A stretch of 55,700 nt of DNA from Halisarca cf. caerulea (lineage: Eukaryota; Porifera; Demospongiae; Chondrillida; Halisarcidae), in assembly GCA_963170055.1 (NCBI GenBank), contig CAUJGJ010000037.1, forward strand, positions 1,207,101 to 1,262,800, read 5' to 3'. This document shows, one piece after another, positions 1 through 9,826 of the stretch (position 1 is the stretch's first letter; each line of letters begins with the position of its first letter). The position numbers were made by a program, and so were the translations under genes. The notes under the pieces were generated by a model, which saw only the letters and a list, made by a program, of their open reading frames with translations, was not told the DNA's origin and did not search any database.

Positions 1-7
1 AACTTAC

Positions 8-1063
8 CAGGACAACAGCATCATAGTGCTTCTTGAGAAAGGCCACATCAACCACTTTGCCAACATCAACGTTTCCTATAAAATTACACTTCCCTTCCGC
101 AGCCAAAGAGTGGAACTGATTGATTACATTCTGTTGTGAGAAAGTCAACAGCTAGCACTGATAGAACCAGCACAAGTTGACATCAACGTACCTTTACTTC
201 AGGGTGATCTGGAGCAACTCCATACCGTATAAGACCATAGGGAACTGGTAATTTCTCTAAAATATCTACCTCGACTTCAGGACAACGCTGAAGAACAACA
301 GCAGACAAAAATAAAATGATGTAGCAATCAAATCACACAAAACGACTTATTACATAGTTTCTCATTACCTTCAGCTTCAAAACTAAGTGTGGGTGGGTGA
401 GAGTGTGGGTGGGAGTGTGGGTGGGTGAGAGTGTGGGGGGTGGGAGTGTGGGTGGGTGGGAGTGTGGGTGGGTGAGAGTTTGGGGGGTGGGAGTGGGGGG
501 GGGGGGGTACATGTATTGTGCTTCACTACAATACTACAGGAATGTACGTAGCAGGGCAACTGGTTGTGATAAACTGCCCGGCACAGATCTTAACACAAAA
601 GCATGCATCAACGAGTACTCTCTAATACACTACATGCAATAAGGTGACAATATACGATGCACGTGAACATGCAGGCAAAATGGGACGGGATAGTCACGAA
701 TAATTAATAAGACTGCATTTGTTCTCAAATTATAACAGAACAAAAACACTCTAAACTACTACGACTATACAATGTGTACTCATAGCGTATGGCATATGTC
801 CTATTGCTATCACTAGTCAGATGGCTGCAGAACATGACCTGAATTATACACATGTACAGAAGAGAGACCATAACAATACGATCTTGCCTGACCTTCAAGA
901 GTCGACTAGCTGTGTAAAAGCCCGCCGGCCCACTTCCAACTATACAGATTCTTGGATGCTTTACTGATGAAAACAACCGTGTACTCCTCCGGTACGCTAG
1001 CGACAATGCCGACTTGCCTATACCGAAACGAGAGCATTGTAACATACTGAAGACTGAACCCAA
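8..1063 (-). CDS. FDXR: NADPH:adrenodoxin oxidoreductase, mitochondrial (5' part)
   Basis: Flavoprotein that passes electrons from NADPH to mitochondrial ferredoxin for Fe-S cluster and steroid/heme chemistry. Three exons are readable on the minus strand: 893-1063, 192-287 and 8-130, each with GT..AG borders. Exon 1 encodes a basic, Ser/Arg-rich mitochondrial presequence followed by the dinucleotide-binding motif [13 protein letters not shown]. Exon 2 reads [20 protein letters not shown], the hallmark of this family. Exon 3 continues with NVINQF and ends in DAVVL at a donor (GTAAGTT) at 1-7. The rest of the gene lies off the left edge. The start is the first in-frame Met, 23 bp from the POLR3H start codon; an internal Met seven codons in is an alternative. 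Identification is by recognised family sequence. Confidence 0.93.
387..507 (+). repeat. G-rich minisatellite (GTGGGTGGGAGTG-type units)
   Basis: Imperfect tandem units of GTGGGTGGG, GAGTGTGGG and GGGGGG lie in FDXR intron 1. Many closely spaced runs of three or more G on the plus strand (C-rich in the FDXR transcript) could form G-quadruplexes. Open reading through it is an artefact of the repeat. Confidence 0.85.
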
Positions 1064-1086
1064 TGGGGAAATACCCTAAGGCAGCC
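1064..1086. promoter_or_regulatory. Bidirectional promoter core FDXR / POLR3H
   Basis: Only 23 bp separate the FDXR start codon (minus) and the POLR3H start codon (plus). The 5' UTRs must therefore be extremely short, or the transcripts overlap at their 5' ends. No TATA box is visible. Confidence 0.6.
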
Positions 1087-3338
1087 ATGTTTGTCCTCTG
1101 TGAACTGCAAGATGTTATTCGAATTGAGCCTCACTATTTCAAGAATGATATGCAACGACAGATAGCTGACGAGCTTAATAAGAAGCTAGCAAATAAAGTA
1201 AGTCCATATATTCATTATTTGCGAATCTGTAGACATGATTTTTCCCAAGAAATGGAAAAAGTGTGTTGCATCAATGACACTCTGTGTCTATGGGTGCATC
1301 GTAACGCACTCACTGTCTTGCATAAACATTAGCTATGACTGTGACTGTCTATGACTGTCACATGAGGCATAAGAGGTGACTTCAGGATTTCTTTGGACAT
1401 CCTTCCTAATGTACTGAGATGTCCTGTGAACTGACTGCCAGGCATGGCCGTGCAATCCCTACATGCTTTCGCTGTGCTCATAATGGACGTATTTGAAACT
1501 CTGCCACCAATTATTCTTTGATTTGATTAAATGTCGAGTGTTAAACCATAGAGACCAGAGAGTGTGTTAGTCTGGTGTACGTACGTTGCTCAGACCCAAT
1601 CTCGCTCTAGTCTCGCGTAGCCCAGACCGCGTTCTCGCCATCTTTATCAGGGACTGATGTCTTACTCGCCCGGTGACATCAGTCCCTGAAGATGGCCAAG
1701 CGGGAATAGGTCTGCTACGCCAGACTAATCTCACTTGGCCATTTTCAGGGACTGACATCAGTCATGGCGATCATGGGTCTGGCTACGTGGGACTAAGAGT
1801 ATGTATGTGCTTCAATCAAGCACCAGTCCCAACTTCATTTGTACCAGATAACTCAGTTTCCTGAGTTTTTAAACTCTATAATTATGACTTCACTTTCCTG
1901 CCACATGCGTATGCTGATGATTTTGTAAAGTTTTGGCAATAATATAACCTTTTCAATTAAAATTTGTCAATTTTTATTTGCAAGGTAATTTTTGGTGGTA
2001 TTGCTATATAAAGAGTGCGACCACACTCTGTTATACCATAGACACTATGGTTATACTAAATCATCTACGCATCTGATTAGATTAAGGGGGTTTATGCTGC
2101 TCTTTGATTTCTTCTAACCTTGTACAGGTTGTCAATGGAGTGGGTCTAGTGATTGCCTTTCAAGACCTTCTGCATGTGGGGGACTCCTTCATACTGCCTG
2201 GTGATGGTTCCTCACACACGAGAGGTTCGTATGTAAAGTACAATTTCCATACATTGTGTAATCTGTGAGTATGTGAAAATGGTGATGCCAATAATGTTTT
2301 GGATTATTTTATAGTAAAATTCAGAGCTGTCGTTTTCCGTCCGTTTATTGGTGAAGTTCTAGTGGGGAAAGTGCGGCGTTGTAGCCCCGAAGGAGTCCAT
2401 GGTATGATCAACTCTGTGACTGTGACATTGATAAGAGTGCAGTCTTGCATTCAATTGCACCATCAGTCTCTGTAGGTTTCTTCCATGATATTTTGATTCC
2501 TAAAGATTCTCTACAGTACCCATCCAAGTTGTATCCTCTAATCATTGCTAACTTGCTTGTAATGGTGTCAAGGAAGTTGTAACCTAGCTCGTAGATTCCA
2601 TTTTGTGTAAAACCGGTGATGCATGTGTCAATTTACCTAGAAGTGAGTGCGCTTGTGTGTATGTTGGTTCGTATATATGTGTATTCCCTTGTTTTGAGCA
2701 CATACGTGTACTATGCCAAAGGTGACTCTGATTAGGTTAATTTTGTCTGCTGATGAGCATTTTTGCACATCCTCATTTCTGTACTTGTTTTCCATAGTTC
2801 GTTGCATGTATTCGCCACATTTGGTATAATCTAAGATTATATATAGGGCCAAACCCATTAGTATATGCGTATATGGCGGCATATAATATATTCAGTACAA
2901 TAATGTGTAAAGATGTGTGTACCATTAATCTGCAATTACATGTCAAGCCTCCAGGGTGAATCCTTAATTCATATTTAAGTGACAAAGATGAGCAACTTTG
3001 GGTGTGGGAATATCGAGTGGATGATAATATTCACGACATGTACATTGATATTGACGAAGACATTCGTTTCAGAATTGTTGATGACACATTTGTGGATGTA
3101 ATTCCCAAATCAGAGCCTCCATCGTCCGCCCCACGCACTCCCAACCCCAGTTTGCATCCGGCACAGTCCATCAAAGAGGAAACAGAGACACAAGACAGCC
3201 AACATCTTCCACCTTACAGTATTACTGTGAGCTAACGTGTTACTATGTACATTGGTGTTTCATTGTGTACTACATAATTGTTGTGTGTATATTTGTTTAC
3301 ATTGCAAAGGCATGTGTACATACGTACGTACACACACA

Positions 3339-3390
<52 letters not shown>

Positions 3391-3490
3391 GTACTGTGTA
3401 TACAAGTTTATGTAAAATGTGTTGTGTACTTTATAGGGTACTATCAATGAGTCTGGCCTGGGTCTTCTAAGCTGGTGGACGGAGTCTTGA
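1087..3490 (+). CDS. POLR3H: RNA polymerase III subunit RPC8 (POLR3H / Rpc25)
   Basis: Subunit of the RPC8-RPC9 stalk of RNA polymerase III, acting in initiation in the nucleus. Six exons join in frame: 1087-1197, 2128-2224, 2315-2401, 2476-2530, 2980-3226 and 3437-3490, giving 216 residues against about 204 in human. It opens with MFVLCELQDVIRIEP and NKKLANK (N-terminal stalk domain). The C-terminal RPC25 domain includes ILPGDGSSHTR, CSPEGVHGFFHDILIP and EQLWVWEY, and the protein ends GLGLLSWWTES. I chose the second in-frame ATG because MFVL is the conserved family start; the upstream ATG adds eight residues that would overlap the FDXR side. Intron 1 carries a palindromic transposon (1568-1795). 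Confidence 0.95.
1568..1795. mobile_element. TAGTC-type palindromic MITE, nested or rearranged
   Basis: The segment begins TAGTCTGG and ends GGACTA, and contains inner copies of TAGTCTCGCGTAGCCCAGACC and its complement plus two inverted copies of CAGGGACTGATGTC. It belongs to the same short palindromic family as 6921-7010, 20294-20380 and 42192-42343. It lies in POLR3H intron 1. Confidence 0.7.
3341..3385. repeat. (CA)n microsatellite
   Basis: CT- then CA-dinucleotide run in the last intron of POLR3H. A second, shorter (TG)n run lies at about 3810-3832 in JMJD8's last intron. Confidence 0.9.
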
Positions 3491-3659
3491 GTCGTGCATG
3501 TTTTTATTGTTTAGTACTCCTGTTTATGATCTTATTGTATCCATTATGTAAATTGTTAACTATCAATATTTTCAAAGTTAACTTCTAAATTCATGATCAG
3601 AAAGCAATAGAGTAAAGTAATGAACTACAGTACATGTACATGTGTACATGAATGAGTCG

Positions 3660-5360
3660 TCAATAATCATCTGTGAAGAATGTTGACATAAAAACAGTTG
3701 TATCAACGTTCAGGGTTGCATGCCACCACTGACTTGGTAAATAGATAACCTATAATATACATATAATATACCATACATTTACCATACATTTAAATGCATA
3801 ACATTGCTGTGTGTGTGTGTGTGTGTGTGTGTCCAGAAATCCATGCAATTAAGGCTTTGACAATTAATTGTATTGATGCAATCATTCCCATTCGACTACA
3901 TGATGAAACTTTGGATGAGGTAGACCAGCTCCTTTACATACATAGGAAGCAGCATTGATAAGACTGGGAAAGCTAGTTTAGAGGTAGACATCACAATCGA
4001 GAAAGCTGGCAAAGTGTACCAAATGTGGCGAAGAAGGTTTTTAGGAGTAACCATCCCTCAAAGACTACCAAAATGTAACTATTTCGATCTCTGGTAATGT
4101 CAGTCCTGCTCTACGCAGCAGAAACCTGGACCATCACACAGAAGGATGCATGCAAGCTGAAGACATTCCACATGAAATGTATTAGGGACATTTTAGGAAT
4201 AACAAGAAGAGATATGATCAGAAATGAGGTGGTCTTAAGGTTGGCAAATAAAGTGGAAATCTCAGAACAACTACATAAACTCCGACTTCAGTGGTTTGGA
4301 CACATCATGTGTATGTCCGAGGTGCGTACCCAACATCGACTACTTTGTAGCAGACTATCTGACAATATGTTATAGGTGATTTTGAATTATACTCTACAAG
4401 CATGTGTGTGATGTATATAGTGTATAATGCAACAAAATGCATGGGACCTGTATCAGTGCCTTAGGATGTGTAGATGTCCCATCTGCAAGCTCTTACATGT
4501 GTACTTACTTCTCCTGGAAGTAGGGTGCATTCGTAAGGTTTGTTTCTCTCACTCAAGTGAGGATACTTGTTCAGGAACCATTGTAAGGTTGTCGTATCTG
4601 GATCAAACTCTGGCCTGGCGGAGGGTGGGTATAGGAACCACCTCTATCAACCCAAGAGGAAGTAGTCGTCACGAAGTGTCAGTGTGCGCGCGCGTGTGTG
4701 TGTGTGTGTGTGCACGTGTGTGTGTTAGTGTGTGTATGCATGTGTGTGCGTGTGTGCGTACATGGTGTATGTGTGTGTAGAGATACATACGTGCCTGAGC
4801 CTGCATAAACAATGTGCAAATGTGCATGTACATCTGAGCTACCAGAGGTGACATGCCTTTCTTCCGTAAATAGTTTCAGCAAAGGTTGGTCCATGAATGT
4901 GAAAGGGGACACCACTCCCTGGTCCTTGGTGGATGCAACAATAAAGGTATAATGTGAGATTGACACAGGGAACAATGCATGACAGGACGTACACAAACGT
5001 TGGTTGCATACAGTGCATGTACATACCCGCAATGCCAAAGCTGAGCTCTGGGTGCATCTTGGGAAGAGTGTAAGGAGGCAAGCGATAGGAGTCAAATAAC
5101 TCCTTCCAAGCAACTCTGTCATTGTCACCAAACAAATACAATGTGTCTGGTTTGGCAGAGAGAAGGACACACTGTTTAACACAATATCTCACTGGCGGAA
5201 CAATACACACTCCTCACCCTTGCCATTCACTTCTAGATGCTGCGGTTTCACATAGTCATCAATGTACCTACTGAACATCATGTCCACTACATATGGAGGA
5301 AGTAAAAAGAGAAATATCTGTCAACAGAAGCTCTCTCACACACACATACACGTACGCACA

Positions 5361-5428
<68 letters not shown>

Positions 5429-6555
5429 CTCACAGTACAGACAGTACACACAGTGACCTGAAGTAGAGCTCACCCACCTTTTCTATACGAGTGTGTGTTT
5501 GCTGTTGCCAAAGTAACAGTATGATTTCCATACATTTGTAGGATAGTTTGCTTTCTAGTAATGTCTTTGGTAGCCTGCATGTGATAGTGATGGCCAAAAA
5601 TGACATTCTGTGTACAAGTAAACGCTACATCTGCAGATTACAAGGGATGAACAGAACTAGCAAAGGAAGAACATGAAATCTGTCCACATGGTGGCCTGAG
5701 TGTAAGAAGACATCTCAAGGATAGTTCTTTGTTCTCTCGTACCTATAGCTTAAACCCACTATCTATGACGACGGCTAGTCTCGTGGAGCCATCCAGACCT
5801 TTTGCATGCCATTGGCTGTGGAAACACAGGTGTTGCAGTACAGGTGTTGCAGTACAATGCATTTACGCTGGAATGCAGACAAGGAGGTCCGACCCCGCGA
5901 GACCAGGTAACCATGTGTGGACTGGCTTTCCGCTTACCTTTTGAACATTTTCCATTTGTACTATAACTGGCAAAGATTGGCTATATCTTGAGAAAATAAA
6001 CATAACTGTAATATTGGCAACAACATATAAGCCTGCATATGTATGTACAGAAGGCATTATATACTATGTGTGTACACATACAAACATGTGAATGTGTGTG
6101 TACTGACAGGCATTGCCACAATGTTGATTTTGTCACAATAATCATGTTAAGGGTACAGTACACACAAAAGAATACCTGGATAGAAATTCACTTTGTGAGA
6201 GCTTGCTACTTTCCCATTTGTCTATATTACAAATTCCTGTTAAATTATACAAATCGAATTTCATGTACCTGAGTGCAAAATACAGAAAAGGTACACTCTC
6301 AAACAAACGTACATATGACATAAAGGCTCATTCTTACCATCCTGAGGACACGAGATCCTTGACGACTACTTGCTCTCGACTGGCAGCAGGAGAATCGTGA
6401 AGCGACCACGTGGAAGGCGGTGTTTCACTCGAGTCACATTCACTAGCTATAGAAAACAGTTCACTAGGCCAAGGATGAGGCAAACGGTGTTCTCCAAATG
6501 TACGAAATCGAGTACAAACATCGATAAATAAAACAAGAGTCCACAACCTCCACAT
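3660..6555 (-). CDS. JMJD8: JmjC domain-containing protein 8 (JMJD8)
   Basis: Secretory-pathway (ER lumen) JmjC-fold protein. Exons found on the minus strand: 6338-6555 (signal peptide MWRLWTLVLFIDVC), about 5478-5574 (LATANTHSYRK), 5218-5286, 5027-5146 (TLYLFGDND, SFGIAG), 4843-4918 (GSGVPFHIHGPTFAETIYGR), 4509-4641 (WFLYPPSARPEFDPDTTTLQ) and 3660-3749 (PSQWWHATLNVDTT, stop). The last six exons join in frame. The join between exon 1 and the 5478-5574 exon does not keep frame as I read it, so a small exon between 5575 and 6337 is probably missing from this model. The usual JmjC iron motif HxD reads HIH here, as in vertebrate JMJD8, so dioxygenase activity is doubtful. A LINE fragment and microsatellites sit in the introns. 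Confidence 0.88.
3900..4340 (+). mobile_element. Degenerate non-LTR retrotransposon (LINE) reverse transcriptase C-terminal fragment
   Basis: Two frames read FTYIGSSIDKTGKASLEVDI and, after a frameshift, VLLYAAETWTITQKDACKLK and LRLQWFGHIMCM. These are the tail of a LINE RT/endonuclease ORF (the Y-[IL]-G-S and LLYGAETW signatures). There is no complete ORF and stops are present, so it is a dead fragment. It lies antisense in the last intron of JMJD8. Confidence 0.82.
4683..4776. repeat. Compound (GT)n/(GC)n microsatellite
   Basis: GCGCGCGTGTGTG... run in a JMJD8 intron. The His- or Val-Cys-rich ORFs over it are repeat artefacts. Confidence 0.9.
5342..5435. repeat. (CA)n microsatellite
   Basis: Long CA run in a JMJD8 intron, upstream (plus-strand sense) of the LATANTHSYRK exon. 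Confidence 0.92.
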
Positions 6556-7183
6556 GGCACCATAGATGCACCGGCGGTGTCTCGGTCAAGAAAGCCGCGA
6601 CTGCAATAAGGGACTGTCCCCCAATTACATTTTACACACCACGCTATATATATAGTAATCTAGTATTTTGCACTTCACTTGGCAGCTGCAGAGTCTATGC
6701 ATAAACCATGTTTTAATGTGTCTATGCATGACCACAGATACCATATGTTTTGTAACCATGGTATAATGTAGAAACTACGATACCTCTGGTCAACCATGTA
6801 TTCTGTTCTCACAAAACCTCCAATTCAGTTCGATGTGCTAATCTGTATATTATTGAGATAAAAACTGTGATACAGTCAACATAATGTTCACTATACATAA
6901 CCCTCAGATCTATCTTATGGTAGTCTTGCGAGCCAGCCCCTACTGCCGCTATTCCTTCTTACCCTTCGTAAGGGGGGAATAGCGGTGGTAGGGGCTGGCT
7001 CACAAGACTAAATGTATGCTTGCAAAAATGCAAACTCTTCTATAATAGACACAAATACAGCAGCTCTTCATAAAAGTGACTTGCAATGATAAAAAGATCA
7101 CTCAGTCCGTAATAATACACTAGCAAAATAAAGACAATTGAATGCACTACATGCAGCATGCAAATGAGCTATCTACAAAAAGA
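6556..7183. other. Intergenic, JMJD8 5' end to STYXL1-like 3' end
   Basis: AT-rich spacer with no convincing coding sequence. It must hold the JMJD8 promoter (no TATA box evident) and the 3' UTR of the STYXL1-like gene, plus the palindromic element at 6921-7010. Confidence 0.6.
6921..7010. mobile_element. TAGTC-type palindromic MITE (90 bp)
   Basis: Near-perfect inverted repeat: left end TAGTCTTGCGAGCCAGCCCC, right end its complement GGGGCTGGCTCACAAGACTA, meeting around TTCTTACCCTTCG. It shares its termini with the 20294-20380 palindrome. Confidence 0.8.
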
Positions 7184-8164
7184 TCAGTTCAATAAGAATC
7201 TCTGTTCGCTCCAGTCTACTAACTGGTCATAGTAAATTAACGATGGATCAATCTTGCTGCAAATTCCCCGCACATATGCTTGTGCATCGTCCAGGCTGTA
7301 CCTCTGGGCTCGAATTAGGTATGCCATGATTGCTGAAGACGAACGGGAACGACCCCACAAGTAGATGAGAACTTTTGCTTCGGAATTGTATTTTAGAGCT
7401 TCACTGATAAACATTGTCACTGCCTCCCAGCACTCCGTCATTTGCTGATAATTCACATCTTGGACTGCACATTTCAGTGTGGTTACGCCCAACAGACCGT
7501 CCCAGTCTACCTTACGATCCTGATTTGCTCCAACAAAGTGTGTTATTCCAAGTCTGGTCATTGTATCCTTGTCAAACACCATTGCTCGGGAGCCTAAATA
7601 TATGTTTGGAGTGATTTCATAGGGAATCGGAAGCATATCACCAAAACTCTCAGTTCCGCACAAGTATGAATATTTAGCTTGAAAGCTCTCAAATCCACCT
7701 TCTATGTTCCGCAGTTCAGTGGTGCGAGATGCAATAGTGTTGCAGAAGTATTCCAGGGGATCGAATGTAGCATCATCAGTAGGTTCAAGATTGAGGTCAC
7801 CAGAAATCATTGCAATGGTGAGTTTACTGTGCTTCAGCTTGCTCAGTCTACCAGAGAGCCAAGATACATGGGTTCTGTAAGCTTCAGTATTTTCTCCGTA
7901 TATCACCACTGGCGAGGCGTTGTCTGGGGACGAACATACCCCCACAAGCTTAATGATGAAAGCCACCAGACATAACTCCCTTTCTTTTTCAGTAGTGTCA
8001 ACTGGCGGGGCTGGAAATGACACAGACGATACGATTGTACCTTTCTCGAAACTCTCTTTAGGCCTCGCGTCCAGCACAAGATGATGCTCGTACAGAGGAA
8101 GGTTAAAGACTTGAACGGGCGACACGTTCTTCAGCGTTATTCCAGGATGTGAATGGTTTGCCAT
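7184..8164 (-). CDS. STYXL1-like rhodanese/dual-specificity pseudophosphatase
   Basis: Intronless 326-residue protein. The N-terminal ~120 residues form a rhodanese/CH2-like module (HHLVLDARPKESFEKGTIVS). The C-terminal half is a dual-specificity phosphatase fold starting at PYEITPNIYLGSRAMV and ending in DPSLIYYDQLVDWSEQRF. The signature loop that should read HCxxGxxRS reads YLWGRSRSS: both the His and the catalytic Cys are replaced (Tyr, Leu) while the Arg-Ser is kept, so it cannot form the phosphocysteine intermediate. This order and catalytic loss match MK-STYX (STYXL1), whose known members bind stress-granule and ERK-pathway partners. Lack of introns could mean an old retrocopy. A STYX or DUSP paralog is the main alternative. 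Confidence 0.8.
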   Translation of the reverse strand: MANHSHPGITLKNVSPVQVFNLPLYEHHLVLDARPKESFEKGTIVSSVSFPAPPVDTTEKERELCLVAFIIKLVGVCSSPDNASPVVIYGENTEAYRTHVSWLSGRLSKLKHSKLTIAMISGDLNLEPTDDATFDPLEYFCNTIASRTTELRNIEGGFESFQAKYSYLCGTESFGDMLPIPYEITPNIYLGSRAMVFDKDTMTRLGITHFVGANQDRKVDWDGLLGVTTLKCAVQDVNYQQMTECWEAVTMFISEALKYNSEAKVLIYLWGRSRSSSAIMAYLIRAQRYSLDDAQAYVRGICSKIDPSLIYYDQLVDWSEQRFLLN

Positions 8165-8775
8165 ATCGATTTAGACTGTAGAATAGACTCCAGTTTTTAC
8201 CAGCTCGAGCGTGATTCAGCAACAACTGTGCTGAAAGCGGCTGAGAGGGACTGCCCCCAGCGGACCATACGTCATCGAGCTAGCTCACGCACGCAACTTC
8301 CATGCATTGAATATGTCTGGCCGCTTATGAATTGATAATCAGCCAACGTTCATACTAGAATATTACTGGCCATTTGTCCATTTTAATTTACTATGCAATA
8401 TTCACCATTGGGTGTGGGAATTCCACCAGATGTTTACAATACATGTCGCAAACAATACTTGTACAATACACAGGGAATGAAGGTATATTATACCTATGAA
8501 ATATGGCAGCAACAAGAAAGTATGATGGACACACTGGTGTGAAACTAGACTCTTTTGCCATCTTCACATGATCCAAATACTCAAAATACAGCAGTCACAA
8601 GGAAAAAATGACCACGCAAAGCAAGACTAGCTTTATAATACAGAATGCACACATGAAATTAAAATTAATGACAGTCTAACACACTAAGATAATAAAACAC
8701 ACATTTGGAACAGAAAGTAACGTAAATACATAAAACAATATTGTATTGCATATTGAATGATCCATCCCACCCTGC
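8165..8775. other. Intergenic, STYXL1-like 5' flank to BRK1 3' UTR
   Basis: No gene seen. The first ~150 bp upstream of the STYXL1-like start are less AT-rich and contain GC-rich stretches such as GCTGAGAGGGACTGCCCCC. The rest is AT-rich with AATAAAACA (about 8690), which on the minus strand is not a canonical poly(A) signal. Confidence 0.5.
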
Positions 8776-8979
8776 TCATCCCTTGGCTACACGTGCTTCA
8801 ATATAGTCCACTTCCCTCTCCAGCGCAGTGAGTTTCTCATTTAGGGTAGACAGTCTCGATCTGGCTGACAGATCAAATGCATTCAGAAACTCTGTTATCT
8901 TTCGAATACTCTCTGCAATTATTTCAATAAATTCTCTGTTTTGCCAATCTTGTTGGATTTGCATCTGTACATGTGACAT
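8776..8979 (-). CDS. BRK1: BRICK1 / HSPC300, WAVE regulatory complex subunit
   Basis: Smallest subunit of the WAVE/SCAR complex that activates Arp2/3 for branched actin assembly. The 67-residue protein is nearly full length (human about 75) and reads [20 protein letters not shown] ... [28 protein letters not shown], an uninterrupted helix that forms part of the WAVE coiled-coil bundle. The coding region is one exon. A 5' UTR intron is supported: acceptor CCTCAG|GCAAAC lies just before the ATG and a donor AAG|GTATGC lies at about 9720, placing the first exon next to CHID1. The intron holds a Penelope-like remnant and a (CA)n tract. Confidence 0.95.
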   Translation of the reverse strand: MSHVQMQIQQDWQNREFIEIIAESIRKITEFLNAFDLSARSRLSTLNEKLTALEREVDYIEARVAKG

Positions 8980-9040
8980 GTTTGCCTGAGGTGTAGGGAG
9001 ACAATGATGTCAGAGGCTCATTGCTACGTCCAACTACAAC

Positions 9041-9206
9041 GAAGTAGATGATCGTTTGAGCAATCATGTAGCATATAATATACATACATAGATAAATTTT
9101 CAATGATCAATCAATTGGATGTTTCGGCCACATTGTGGGCCTTCATCAGACATATACAAATCACATTTATATATGCTTTGTGATTGCTCAAACAATAATC
9201 TACTTC
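9041..9206. mobile_element. Short inverted-repeat element with hammerhead-like core (Penelope-like remnant?)
   Basis: The ends are inverted copies: GAAGTAGATGATCGTTTGAG CAATCA on the left and TGATTGCTCAAACAATAATC TACTTC on the right. The middle contains the motif described at 9121-9149. It lies in the BRK1 5' UTR intron. Confidence 0.6.
9121..9149 (-). ncRNA. Hammerhead-ribozyme-like core motif
   Basis: The minus strand reads CTGATGA, then AGGCCCACAATGTGGCC, then GAAAC. This is the conserved hammerhead order CUGAUGA-helix II-GAAA. Helix II would be 6 bp with one bulged C and an AAU loop. Helices I and III with a GUH cleavage site were not identified, so activity is uncertain. Such motifs are known in the terminal repeats of Penelope-like elements. 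Confidence 0.5.
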
Positions 9207-9527
9207 ACTATAGGGAACAAGACACATACGCAATACTATGTACATACTAGGTACGTATGTACATCATAGTTGAGTTCAACAATTGTAACCACTTCTCTGC
9301 TGCGTTCCACAGTGCTTCACATTCAACGAAAACAAATAGAATACACAATTCAATGCTTCTGACTTAATCTGTGATCACAATATAAGATGTTTTTCTTGCA
9401 AAACACACAATTATTTATATACACACACTAATTCCCAAACACAACATTATTTGGTACAGTAAACATATCATGTACTTAAAAAAACAAAGATGAATTATAT
9501 TTGTTCTGTCACTATCTTACTCACTTC

Positions 9528-9529
<2 letters not shown>

Positions 9530-9610
<81 letters not shown>
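9530..9610. repeat. (CA)n microsatellite, about 40 units
   Basis: Uninterrupted CA run in the BRK1 5' UTR intron. Confidence 0.97.
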
Positions 9611-9612
<2 letters not shown>

Positions 9613-9734
9613 GTAACAACACTGATACAACAAGAAATGTAGTCAGAATATAAATACAACTCCGTAAATACGTATTTATGAAGCGCAGTATGTAGAGATG
9701 AGAACAAAAACACAGCATACCTTGTATCTTCAAC

Positions 9735-9826
9735 GGTTACGACTCGACCAATATATCCAAACTTAAAGTGCGAGCACGCCCACTTCTACAAACCAGTAAT
9801 CTCGTAGGGATTTACTCATTGGTAAA
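9735..9826. promoter_or_regulatory. Bidirectional promoter BRK1 / CHID1
   Basis: The inferred BRK1 5' UTR exon (ending at a donor near 9720, minus strand) and the CHID1 start codon at 9827 are about 100 bp apart. The shared region includes GCGAGCACGCCCACTTC. No TATA box is seen. Confidence 0.5.

Noticed and set aside
397..642. Gly/Val/Trp-rich 81-codon ORF
   Set aside because: Read-through of the G-rich minisatellite within FDXR intron 1.
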